From NCBI GenBank assembly GCA_001599815.1, contig BCIA01000003.1, positions 2,418,001 through 2,482,000 on the forward strand: 64,000 nucleotides of DNA. The letters run 5' to 3'. The position numbers were made by a program, and so were the translations under genes. Of this stretch, positions 29,460-39,572 are shown piece by piece (the first letter of the stretch is position 1; every line of letters starts with the position of its first letter). The stretch is from Furcasterigmium furcatum (taxonomy: Eukaryota; Ascomycota; Sordariomycetes; Glomerellales; Plectosphaerellaceae). The notes beneath the pieces are model-generated. The model was not told the DNA's origin and did not search any database. It saw only the letters and a list, made by a program, of their open reading frames with translations.

Positions 29460-30136
29460 TTTTGACGAGGTGCTGGCTGTGAAGCCGTCTGGATGATGTG
29501 TCGAGCGTCCTCTCTCGAGTTTTCAGCACAGAGAAGAACGAATCTTCAAGGTGGCGAGCAAGCTCCCAGGGACGAGAATATTGCGCAACTAATGGCACAG
29601 AGGTTGTAGGGGTCAATTGGTCGTTCCAAGGGAGAAGTAGATTCAAGGAAGAAGTCGGGAAGGGAAGAGAAGATATTAATATGAGGTCCCAGGGCGCGTG
29701 ATGCGGGAAATAAGTGTCGTCACAGGGCAGGACAGATCCAGAAAAAAGATGGATGCCCTCGGAAGACGCGGCGAGAGCGCGAGAAGAAAACGGTGCCGCC
29801 ATCCCGATGGAAGGTCGACGGCATTCCAGGTCCTGCACCCACCAGGGCGCATGTCAGCTTGGCATCGGATTCGCCGGGGGCTCCAGAAGCTACAGGGGGC
29901 GGGTCCCACTGACCAGCATGACTTTTCAGGGGTTCAACCCGCAGGTGGCGGGCCTCGACACGCTAAGCTTTTCTTGGCTCCCGCCTCGGCATATCAGGAA
30001 GCTGGTCAGCCAAGAATTGTAGATGGGATGTCAGGTCACCTTAGGACGGCCATGTACTTCTATTCATATCATCATAAAACATCTCCTCTGGGAAAACTCG
30101 AGCCCTCATATCTGCCTTCATCTCTAGAAGGCGGCC
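29460..30136. other. Intergenic, no gene seen
   Basis: Upstream region of the type I membrane protein and 3' region of the MEMO gene, both on the minus strand. Nothing else is recognised. Confidence 0.5.
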
Positions 30137-31185
30137 TCAAACAACGGCATACGCAGACGCATAGCTCACGCTAAAGTCGTTCCTGCTCTCTACCAGGTTG
30201 CTTCGGTCGTACTTCACAAACTTGAAGCGACTGGTCTCACCCGCTTCCTTGCTCAGCTCCTCCAAGCCCGCCATGGTCACCCCGATGGGATGCCGTCCAC
30301 ACACGGTGTTCTCGGTCTTCTGTAGATTGTCGTAGAACTTGGCGTACTCTCCCGTCTTGATCGCATCGATGGCCTGGTCGTCCAGCATCTTGATCGTCTC
30401 GTGGATGGGCCTGGCGTCAGGCGATGCTCCGGGAGTCTCCTCCAGCGACCCGGTTGGAGACGCCTGTGAGTTGTAAGGCCTGTAGCGGAAGTGCTTCCCC
30501 CAGTGGCAAAAGTCGGAGCTGATAATGAAGGCATTCTCGGGGTCGCCAAGATACGGAGCGAGCCACTTGCCCACTTCGCGCTCTTCCGCCTTATCCCCGT
30601 TGCCGACAATGATAGGGACTACCGGCGGGAAAGAGTCAGGGGACTCACCAAAGGTCTGCGCCAGGCGGAGCCAGAGAAACGGGAGATGCATCTCCAGGGA
30701 ATGCTCCTCATCGTCATTGCGTTGATGGATCTCGGGTAGAGACTGGGCGTCGCGGATCTGGTCAATGACCTCCCTGTCCACGCGAAGATCTCCGAAGGGA
30801 GTGCCGTAATTTTCATAGCTCGTCACGGCGCATCCATTCAGGTAGTAAGTGTGCGATGGTCCCAGGATGAAGACGCGCTTTGCTTTGCTGAGGTCAAGAG
30901 CCTTATATGCCCATGCCGCCGTCGGTCCCGAGTAGCTGTAGCCAGCGTGGCTGTTTGACATGACCATCAGCGATTAACATTTCCTCGACAGACCACACTG
31001 GCGAGATGGGACTGGCTGTCATACGGGGCTATGATGATTCTTGCTCCTGGGATTGGCAGTCCAGATTCGTCTATCTGGTCGGGCACCTGGGCAAGGAAGT
31101 CGTCGAGCTGTTCCCGAAGCTTCTGAGCATCGCGGAGGTACCAGCTTCCCTGCTTGCCGGGTGGGCGAGTCTTCCTGGAGGGCAT
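30137..31185 (-). CDS. MEMO1 family protein (yeast Mho1-like)
   Basis: Exons 31185-31025 and 30950-30137 (donor GTATGA, acceptor AACAG, in phase) give 324 aa. Family landmarks: GSWYLRDAQKLREQLDDFL, the metal-site motif IAPHAGYSYSGPTAAWAYKA formed exactly across the splice, GPSHTYYLNGCAVT, EEHSLEMHLPFLWL, ISSDFCHWGKHFRY, and CGRHPIGV near the C-terminus. The His, His and Cys positions that bind the metal in human MEMO1 are all present. The family has a dioxygenase-like fold; human MEMO1 acts in ErbB2 and cytoskeletal signalling and binds copper or iron, while the fungal role is poorly known. The N-terminus (MPSRKTRPPGKQGSWY) is longer and more basic than the usual REA..AGSWY. A CTAAT...ACAG run just upstream of the ATG could be a 5'-UTR intron end. 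Confidence 0.93.
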
Positions 31186-31420
31186 GGCTAACTGTCTATT
31201 AGCACGATCGATGCGATTAGGCTTCCTAATCAAACCTGTATCAAAGCTGTGTCTCTTCACAAATGCCGGTCCAAATAACACAAGATGAACTTGTTGGTGA
31301 TGGGAATGTAGGAGGTTGAGTGAGAGCTGATGATGCTACCCCGCAGGAGCTCCAGATGGAGGGGCAGCTGGGTGGTCATGCACGACCTACGTAAGCGCCC
31401 CCACAGCGCTGAAGCTCGAC

Positions 31421-33714
31421 CTAATCCTCAAGCCAAGGCGCCATCCAAGCCGACTTACATGGCTCTTCTGGTCCTCCCATCGAAGACTCCCTCCAGATGA
31501 TGCCGCCTATTTCATCATCCAATTCGACATATGCTCTTGCCGATTCTAATTCCGAAGCCCACGGAGAGGGCGACTCTTCCCAAGCGCCAGGGACCAGACA
31601 CGGCGGGTTCTCAACAAGGTCCCAGAACTCCTTGGCAAAATGCTCCGTCTCCAAAGCAAACCAGATCCTCCAGTCTCCAATGCTCGGCCCAGAAGTGACC
31701 GCCACGATCCGCATCCTGATCCATAACGCGGCCGTACCGGTGATCTCCTGGTCCCGTAGGCTTAGTAGCCGAGCACGGCTGAGGCTCGGCATGCTCTTTG
31801 CCAGCTCCCGCTCTCTTCGACCATATTCTCGGAGATCAACACCCCCTCGGCGCAGAAGAAGCAGCCAGATGGGCAATGCATTTTCCATAAATTCTCCCAT
31901 GTCGTAAGATATCTCCGAAAAGCCCGGATCGAACAGATAGTTCTGAGCCTCTCTGTGTTGCGCTCGCGTGATAAATACCCAAAATGGGGTGTGTCCTTCA
32001 CAGAGGGACTCCCTGAGAGGGTGCTCCAAAGGCCGTACGTCGTCTGCGGACAACTGCCGATGTATGCCTTGAGGATCGACAGCAGCGCATCTCCTAATCC
32101 ACCGGGACATTTCCAAGAGATCCTTGTGGTTCCATCTCCAGATCAGCATTACCATACGCACGAGCTTGGTGGCGAGACAATGAATGAAGAAACTGCCCTG
32201 GACGTTCGACTGACTGGGAATATCGGACGAACGACCCAGCTCTGGGAAGATAATGTTGATGTCCTTGGGAGAGGTCAGGTGTATGAGCCTGTAAGCCAGT
32301 CGCTGCTTCAGGACCAAAGAGGAGCTCTGATATTTTGGCATGAACAGGTCTTGATACTGCGAGTAGCCGGCATGCGGAATCTGCCTTGCGACGTGGAAGA
32401 AGGATGTTTCATCATCGACAAGGGTCGAGAGACCAAATGGAACCAGCAAGTGCAAGGCTTGCAAGCTCTTCGACAAGTTGCCGTTGTCTTCCGCTGATAT
32501 CGCGAGTTCTAGCCAGTTCTCCATACTGGAGGACCGCGTCAGCGGGCCGGAATGGACGTGGGCTCTCAGAGAAAAGAACTTACTACCAAGATGGATCTGA
32601 ATGGTCCTCGATCCATTCCGTGAAGATGCCTAGTCCCAATGCCAGGAGTCCCTTCATGATATCGACAGCGCCGGCCTTGCATGCTATCTGGAGTCAAGTC
32701 AGCACCACCTCACTCCGGTATTTCAATACTGATTCTACTCACTTGCAAAAGATTCGTGCCCCTTGGATCAGTCGAGAATAACGACAGGCCCGTTGACCTC
32801 GCACTTTCGAGCAACGCTGGCAGATCATCCCGCGCTGTCGCATCGTGGACTTCCGAGCTCCATGCCTCGATCGTCTCATAGCGTCGAAGGGTGAGCTGAG
32901 GTCCACAGACTGTGCTCTCGGCGATGATAGAGTACATTGAGCTGGCCAGCCAAGTCGGCGCCTGGATCGACAGTACAGGTCCGCCCGCGGAGAACCCAAA
33001 TGTCAGCCGGCCAGTCCAGGTCCATTTCTGGGGGAGATGCGAGCTTCTCCCACGTGTCCGGCCATGAGAAGATTTAAGATGAATGATCCCCTGGAGGGAT
33101 TTGTTGTCTGGTCTTTGGGGGCCTGCTTTTCCGTTTTCAAGAGACTGTGATATCGGGGCTGGGCAGTTGGTGACCCGATGGACCTCGGCGACGATGCTTG
33201 CCGCCTGGTTCGCAATGGACCTATATCAGAATGAGCACCGGTACCATCTGAGGAGCATCTTCCTCGCTCACATGGAATGCAGCTGCGTCGCCCAGTAAAG
33301 CTGCTGCATTGACCGTCGGAGCTTCGTCTCCAAGCGGTCCAAGACTGGCTTCTTTACCACAACCTTGGCCGAGGAGATGAATCTTCGGGACTTCCTGTTC
33401 GAGCTCTCCAGCTCTCCGTGGAGAATCTGGACCGCTTCCTCGAGACTCTTATGAGCTTTCTGCGCCTTGTCGAGGATGCGCTTGAACCCCGCGTTTCCCA
33501 GCGGCCCAGGGACGAGGGACGACTGGGCCACCTGGTTCTCGATCTCCTGGATAACATAGCTTGCATCCGTGATGTTGTCGAGCAGATCGTCTACCTCTTC
33601 GCTGGCGCCCTTTACCTCTCCCCATAGCTTCTTGAACTTGAACGAGAGGGCGATGGCTTCTGCGCCGAACTGGGTGACACCGAGGACCCCGACGGCAAGC
33701 TCGAAGCCAGACAT
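31421..33714 (-). CDS. STAND-type N-domain protein with ankyrin-like helices, paralogue A
   Basis: Exons 33714-33272, 33220-32743, 32687-32584 and 32525-31421 give 709 aa, all in phase. The N-terminal about 65 residues (MSGFELAVGVLGVTQFGAEA, KLWGEVKGASEEVDDLLDNI) resemble the helical N-terminal domains of fungal STAND/NLR-like proteins. Next come WTWTGRLTFGFSAGG, APTWLASSMYSI and RRYETIEAWSSEVHDATARD, as in many fungal ankyrin proteins, and one or two ankyrin-like units (STDPRGTNLLQIACKAGAVD followed by IMKGLLALGLGIF). The long last exon is a conserved-looking orphan domain with HFAKEFWDLVENPP. There is no P-loop or NACHT NTPase. It has the same exon pattern as the next gene upstream (exon 1 is 443 nt in both). 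Function unknown; a role in non-self recognition is only suggested by the N-domain. Confidence 0.78.
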
Positions 33715-34038
33715 GGCGGCGTGATAAGGCTACGGCGACACATTGAGGTTCAGCAAAACGGCGCAAGGCCAAAATATAAGCAACCTCCTCATTATGACGG
33801 CTGCCTCCCGAGATGCCGTCGGGGCAGTGGCAGTGTCACGACTGATGCAGGGGTCGGGGTGATGTGTTCGCTGCGATTGGGTCGGGCCGCGCCAAGGAGG
33901 CCGCATGGTGTTGCAGGATCCGGGACGATTGGCATAGCAAGCCCCGGGAACGATGTACGCTGAAGCGCGCGTCAAGTGTCTGAATGATGGAAATGATCCG
34001 CAATGCTGCTTCTTGTGGGAGATGGCGTGCCCTCCATC
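33715..34038. other. Spacer between the two paralogues
   Basis: Promoter of paralogue A and 3' end of paralogue B. No other feature is seen. Confidence 0.5.
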
Positions 34039-36255
34039 TCATGGCACCTCCCACCATATAACGGGCAGGTCGTCGTCCAGAGCCATGTAAGCCTCCAGTG
34101 ATTCGTCCTCCAGGTCCCTCTCCGGATCCTTCCAACCACCCGGCACCGTGGGCGGAGGATCCTCAACTAAATCCCAAAACTCTTTGGCAAAGTGCTCGTA
34201 CTCCCACGCCCACCACAGTTCCCAATCCTCGGCTTTGGCCCCAAAAGATATCCCAATGACTCTCGCCCTGAGTTGAAGCCTCGTGAACCAGTCAGAGGAG
34301 AAGAACCCCGAATTGAAAATCTCGTGGTTCATCCCTGGAATGGTGCTTGCGAGCCTCCGTTCTCTCCGTCCATACTGTCTTAGGTTGACGCCGCCCTGTT
34401 GGAGCGATTCCACCCATTTTCGCAGATAGGCACCATCATACATCCTCCTGCCGATCCGCATTCGTCGTCGTCGACGCCTCATCACTTTCATTTGTTGCAT
34501 CTCTGCGGTCAAGCAAATCCACAGGGGTGTGAATCCTGGTAGCAAGAGATGTTCATACGACATCTCCTCGATGTCCTCCCTGGACAACCGGTGGTGAAGG
34601 CTCCCCGGGTCCAAGACGACGCATCTGCTGATCCATCCTGATATTCTGGCAGGCTCCCCGTTGTCGCCTTTGATCCAGTATCGTCCCTTGGGCCAGTATC
34701 CAGGCCAAAGTGAGAGTGCTCGCGCGAGGCAATGTAGCATAAAACTCCCCTGTATCACTGTCGAATCAGGCACGTCTGACGCGGGGTCCAGCTCGGGGAA
34801 GAGATTGCCGACGTCTAATCTGTAGTGGTATAGCCTCGAATAAGCCAGCGTCAACTTGTAGCTCGTGGGGAGCACTTGATGGCTCGGCATAAACAGATCC
34901 ATATACGTAGGCAAATCGGCCAGAGGCAGCCGGGATGCTCCCGATACGAAAAATCGTTTGTTGCCCTCCATTTTCTGTGCCAGTCCAAACGACCGCGTTA
35001 GTTTCCAGCATTCAAGAGCCCTAGGGCTAGTCGGAACTTCCAAAGCGAGATTGTATATAGAAAGGTCGCCAGCGGTTCTATTTCGTCAGTCCAGTCTCTG
35101 CTGATCTCATAGAAAGGAGACGATCTTACTCAAGGTCATCGAGCAAATCCACCGACTCTTCCACAAAGACACCTAGGCCCAAGTCGAGAAGAGTCTTGAC
35201 CACCTCCGTGGCCTCGTGCGAAGATGCTTCCTTTTGTGATGTTAGAAAGTCCGGCAGAGGAAGTCAGCTAAGGAAGGGGTGGGTAACATACATAGAGTAA
35301 AGTGTCTCCGGCTCGGTCTCGGGAGTAGATCGACAGTCCGGTGCTTGTTAGATGCTTGACCAAGGCGGCCGGGTCATCACGGTCTAGGATTTCCGAGACC
35401 TTGTCGCCCCAATCATAGATAGTCTCGTAACGTCGGAGCTGGAATTGAGGGCCACCGACGGACTTTTCGTAGATCATTGTGTACATGGAGCTTGTCAACC
35501 AGGTGGGAGCCTGGACGGAAAAGATCCCGCCTTCCGCTGAGAAGCTGAAATTGAGTCTCCCTGTCCAGGTCCAGTCTTCAACATGGCCTGGGCGATGCTG
35601 ACCGAAGCGCTTGGTAGATGAGATGGCTTGGGTGGCGTGTGGTTGGGCGTCCACCTCTTCGAGCTGCTCGTCCGAGACATCGGTCACATCAACGACCAGC
35701 GCTTTCGTAGGCACCGGCAGCCTTTCGGTCATCACTGCGGTGGCTCGGGTGACGACAGACCTACTAGGTATTCAGTCCCGTGCCTCTGGGTGGTGATTGA
35801 GTCGCAACTTACATGACGTGGACGTTTGTCGAGAGCTGGAGAAGCATCAAAGCCCGTCTCAGCTTGGCCTCGAGCCTCTCAAGCACCGGCTTTTTTAGCA
35901 CGATCTTTGCCGACGTGAGGTTCCGACGGGCCTTGGTCCGATGGCGCTCCACCTCCAGCTGAAGCATCTGGAGAGCTTCATCGAGGGGCCTGAGGGCAAG
36001 TTGAGAGCGCTGAAGGACGGCATGCAGGTGGGATGGGCCGCATGCCTCCGCCGGTGCGGTAGAGCTCCGTAGCTGGTCCTCGATGTCTTGGAGGACTTGG
36101 CCCGTGGCTTCGATATCGTCGAGCAGGTCTTTGATGTCGTCGGGAGCGTCCTTGATGTCGCCCCAGAGGCGCTTCAGCTTCAGAGTTATTGCTGCAGCCT
36201 GGCCGGTGGCCTGGACCACGGCGATGATGCCGGCCGCTAGCTCTAGGCCAGACAT
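34039..36255 (-). CDS. STAND-type N-domain protein with ankyrin-like helices, paralogue B
   Basis: Exons 36255-35813, 35760-35292, 35230-35130 and 35077-34039 give 683 aa, all in phase (donors GTAAGT, GTATGT, GTAAGA). The order of parts is as in paralogue A: N-domain MSGLELAAGIIAVVQATGQA and RLWGDIKDAPDDIKDLLDDI, then WTWTGRLNFSFSAEGG, APTWLTSSMYTM and RRYETIYDWGDKVSEILDRD, an ankyrin-like segment (GDTLLYEASSHEATEVVKTL), and a long C-terminal exon ending with HFAKEFWDLVEDPP and ALDDDLPVIWWEV. Exons 1-4 correspond one to one with A, so the pair arose by tandem duplication. Divergence is substantial (roughly half the N-domain residues differ by eye), so the event is not recent. No NTPase domain. 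Function unknown. Confidence 0.78.
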
Positions 36256-36658
36256 GGTGACGGCGAACAAGGTCGCATGAGAGTGAGGTGATGAGAGGAG
36301 GAGGAAACTGATCGGACGTGAGACGGGCGCATGGCTCGAAGCCTTGGGCACTGCCACCTGCAGGTTGACATGCCGTGAGGGACAAGAGGGAGGTGCCATG
36401 ATCATTGGCTGAGGCTGTCAACTGAAAATGGCCCCCACGTTGTGCAAGCCCAGCCTGATTTGTATGGGTAATCTGCTTCCAAGATTCCTCCTCTAGGTGT
36501 ATTGGCTAGTGTTCGGTTTCGCAGAAGGACAGAATGTTGGTTCAAGGGGATTACTTTATTGTCCTCGTCTCATGGTATCAATCCGAACGATAACGCCAGG
36601 CCCCGGTATCCCAGAATCAGCACGCAAAAACACAAGCAATGGACACCCTGCCATCGCC
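36256..36658. other. Intergenic, no gene seen
   Basis: Upstream of paralogue B and downstream of the Cys-pair protein gene. No feature recognised. Confidence 0.5.
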
Positions 36659-37333
36659 CTACCATGTCCTCCGCCCAGCGCACCGCAGGCAGCGGCGCTG
36701 CTCGCCGAGATTCGTCACGGAGCAGTGTGAGCATACTGCCTTGCGGCACGCGCCGCACGTGTGGTCCGAGTCGAAGCCGTAACCGTCGACGTCCATGGCG
36801 TCGCCGGAGCCAGAGCCAAGCCCGGTCCCGCAGTCCTCGCAGCTCGCCGGTGATTGCGCCTCAGCTATCGGCGACGCAGTCGGGACGTGTCGCGGGCCGG
36901 AGTTGATGTTCCAGAAGCTGTGTAGTGACCGCTGGGTCGGGCGGGATGGCCGCGGGGCCTGCTCGAGCAGTGTGGGAGGGCTGGCGGCAGAGAGCGGCGG
37001 TGACGGGGCGGACGGCTGGGCTTGTGCGTTGTAGAGGAGGTTCATGGTTCGTTCTGTGCATTGATCGGGTTAGTGATGGCTGGCCCGGCTTGGGTGGATC
37101 ACGACAAACATACGGTGCACCTCGTCTTCGGAGGGCCGGTTGTCGCGGAAGCGCTTCATGGTGCGACCGGAGGTTTGCTCGTGAGTAGTAGACCGAGAGG
37201 CGAAGAAGGACAAGGTCGGGTACACGGGGGTGACGTCCATGTCCATGAATGATTCTGGGCGGATGGGCGAAGAGCCGAATTGCGAGGTAGAGCTGGAGAG
37301 CTCGGAGGAGGAACGCTTGCGCTTGAGGGTCAT
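36659..37333 (-). CDS. Conserved Cys-pair (zinc-binding-like) protein, 204 aa
   Basis: Exons 37333-37114 and 37053-36659 (donor GTATGT, branch CACTAAC, acceptor CACAG, in phase). The N-terminus is basic and nuclear-like (MTLKRKRSSSELSSS). The centre has SGRTMKRFRDNRPSEDEVHQ, then RTMNLLYNAQ across the splice, then SLHSFWNI. The C-terminus carries four CxxC pairs (CEDC, CGAC, CSHC, CLRC) around GDAMDVDGYGFD and SVTNLGEQRRC, arranged like a two-zinc module. Similar proteins with KRFRDNRPSE and NLGEQRRC blocks are found throughout Sordariomycetes without assigned function. The start is chosen because MTLKRKR is the conserved beginning; the frame is open upstream. Confidence 0.8.
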
Positions 37334-37758
37334 TGTGACGATTTGAAGGTCGGAGGTGTTGTATAATGTTGGGACCAAAATGCTTCGAGATACAGGGTGC
37401 AGATATGCCGATTGCGATCGATTGATACAGGATGCGCCGGTGTTGATGTTGAAGGGAGGAAAACGGGTGACGACGGTGATGCCAGGGGCTAAAGTGGCTG
37501 GAGCCTCCGACGCGTCTGACGTTGAGCACAGACCACTGGCACTTAACGCGTCGCCCCGCGCTCGTGTGGTGACAGCACCAAGCACCACAAAACACCGCCA
37601 GTTCTTCTACTTGCAACTCGCGAAGATGCATCCATTGACGGTCACCACGACAGCCATGGCCTTAACAGCTAAAAAAAAATATTTACTACCGGGGTATATG
37701 GACATCCAGACGACAGCTACGCCAGCTCAATCACGATGCTAACACTTCAGCCTCTCCT
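37334..37758. other. Intergenic, no gene seen
   Basis: Includes an A-run and TATATG near 37670-37700, on the 3' side of the reductase gene. Otherwise unremarkable. Confidence 0.5.
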
Positions 37759-38865
37759 TCACTCCTTCACCCTGATCACCAGCTTCCCAAGCCCTCCCTT
37801 GCCCGTGTCTACCTTGGCACACTCGGCCCTGATCCCGTCAATGTCCGCCAGGTTGACGGCCCTGTACACGGTCTTGAGCTTCCCCAGGGCTGCAGCCTCG
37901 TTAACCCTGTCCATGTCCTCCCTGATCTCCGGGTTGCCCGAGATCATCTTGTACTTGATGTTCGTCCCCATCAGCTTCCAGGAGTACCAGTATTGAATCA
38001 GGTCAAGCACACACGACATCCAGAACGGCACGTTGTCCGCCCCGAGCGTCCCCTTGAGCGTCTCCGAGGGGGGGATGCCGGCTAGCGAGATCAGCACCCC
38101 CGTCTTGGGCTTCAGCAGCTTGAGTCCCGCGTCGAGCGTGTTCCACTGCGTGTTGATCATAAAGTCCACGCTGCCCCGGGGCACCACATCCTCCACGTTC
38201 TCCTTCGTGTAGTCGATGAGCTGGTCGACCATGCCGGGTATCCACTGCTCGACAAGGTCCATCTTGGGCGTCGACACCGTCGAGATGATCCGCGCCGCCC
38301 CGAACATGTTCTTCGCCACCTGGATCGCCATGTGCCCCAGCCCGCTCAGCGCGCCGGGCACGTATACCGTCTTGCCCTCGAGGCTGTCGGCGCCTGCGAA
38401 CGCCAGCCCGGTCTTGATGGCCTGGTACGCGGTGACGGCGCCGGAGACCAGGGGCGCTGCCTCCTCCCACCGGAGGTTGTCGGGCTTGGGGAGGAAGACC
38501 TGCTCCGCACCGATGGCGTACTCGTTGCAGTAGCCCGAGTCCGGCTCGGAGAACAGGGGGCGGACGGTGTTGAGGCCGTAGACGGCATCGCCGGGCTTGA
38601 AGCGCGTGACGTCCTTGCCTACGGCGACGACGACGCCCGCGCCCTCGGTGCCGATGTGCATTGGAAAGTCAAACTTCTTGCGGATGATGGGAAAGCCACG
38701 GGCTCGCTGGCAGTCGCCTGTCATGATGGCGCCGGCGTGTATGCGAATGAGGATCTGATTTGGCTTGGTGATCGCTGGCACAGGCAGGTCTGTAACTATA
38801 TATTCTGCCGGGGCGCAGTGCTTGGGGGCGACGAGGCCACGCATCGTTGCTGGGAGGGCGTCCAT
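37759..38865 (-). CDS. Medium-chain dehydrogenase/reductase, quinone-oxidoreductase-like
   Basis: A 368-aa intronless gene. GroES-like N-domain: MRGLVAPKHCAPAEYIVTDL, QILIRIHAGAIMTGDCQRAR, HIGTEGAGVVVAVGKDV, RFKPGDAVYGLNT. Cofactor domain: PLVSGAVTAYQAI, then the nucleotide-binding loop VYVPGALSGLGHMAIQVAK. The ending LGKLVIRVKE is typical of the superfamily. The GHE zinc ligand is replaced by GTE and there is no structural-zinc Cys cluster, so it is probably a zinc-independent, NADPH-dependent reductase acting on quinones, enones or enoyl groups. The substrate cannot be told from sequence. No secretion signal. It is divergent from the secreted chitinase gene, and a functional link is not implied. 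Confidence 0.88.
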   Translation of the reverse strand: MDALPATMRGLVAPKHCAPAEYIVTDLPVPAITKPNQILIRIHAGAIMTGDCQRARGFPIIRKKFDFPMHIGTEGAGVVVAVGKDVTRFKPGDAVYGLNTVRPLFSEPDSGYCNEYAIGAEQVFLPKPDNLRWEEAAPLVSGAVTAYQAIKTGLAFAGADSLEGKTVYVPGALSGLGHMAIQVAKNMFGAARIISTVSTPKMDLVEQWIPGMVDQLIDYTKENVEDVVPRGSVDFMINTQWNTLDAGLKLLKPKTGVLISLAGIPPSETLKGTLGADNVPFWMSCVLDLIQYWYSWKLMGTNIKYKMISGNPEIREDMDRVNEAAALGKLKTVYRAVNLADIDGIRAECAKVDTGKGGLGKLVIRVKE

Positions 38866-39572
38866 CTTGTGAGTTTCGGATGCGTTGGGGGCATGGGAAG
38901 AACAGAACTCATGTCATCCGACTCGATTGATGTGGAGGGGGTTCGCATTATAGGAAGTTGTTGGACTCAGCCGCAGGCACTGAAAGTCCGCGTGGTTGGC
39001 GGACATTCGAGGCGGAAATGCTACGGCGGAGCAACATGCGAAACTGTCTGCGGACTTGTAAAAGTGCCAATGCTATTGCAAGGCCCATGATTTTATTTCA
39101 AGCAGAATCATATGGGGGCGGGTTGGATGCTGGCGAGGTGAAAAGCGGAAGTTGGACTGATTGGATGATTACACGACCATCCAATGGCCTCCGAGGTCGT
39201 ATGATTCAGGCCCTGGGTGGCAACTCGTGACTTCTCTCGCAGCTTTCTATATGCCTGCCCGTTGAAAGTCCCTGGTCGCCGAGGAAGGAGCCCCGAAGAG
39301 CGCGTCTCAGGTTCCCAGGCTTGACGTACCTACTGGGTAACTTCCACGTTCCTTCCGTTCCCGCGTGACGCGAGACCAGATTGCTGCTTCACCAATTTCC
39401 CTTCGCCGAGCCAACGTGTTTTGTCCTACCTTCTCCCATCAACAACTCAACCGAAGTCTCTCACTCACCTCGAGGACAACCAGCCGCTTCTTCTTAATAA
39501 AGGGGCCCCCGAGTCCAGGACCATCACTCTCCGTATTCATCATCCTCTTCATCAACCGACTCCTCCCCGACC
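38866..39572. other. Divergent promoter, reductase / secreted chitinase
   Basis: No coding sequence recognised; pyrimidine-rich towards the chitinase start. Confidence 0.5.
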
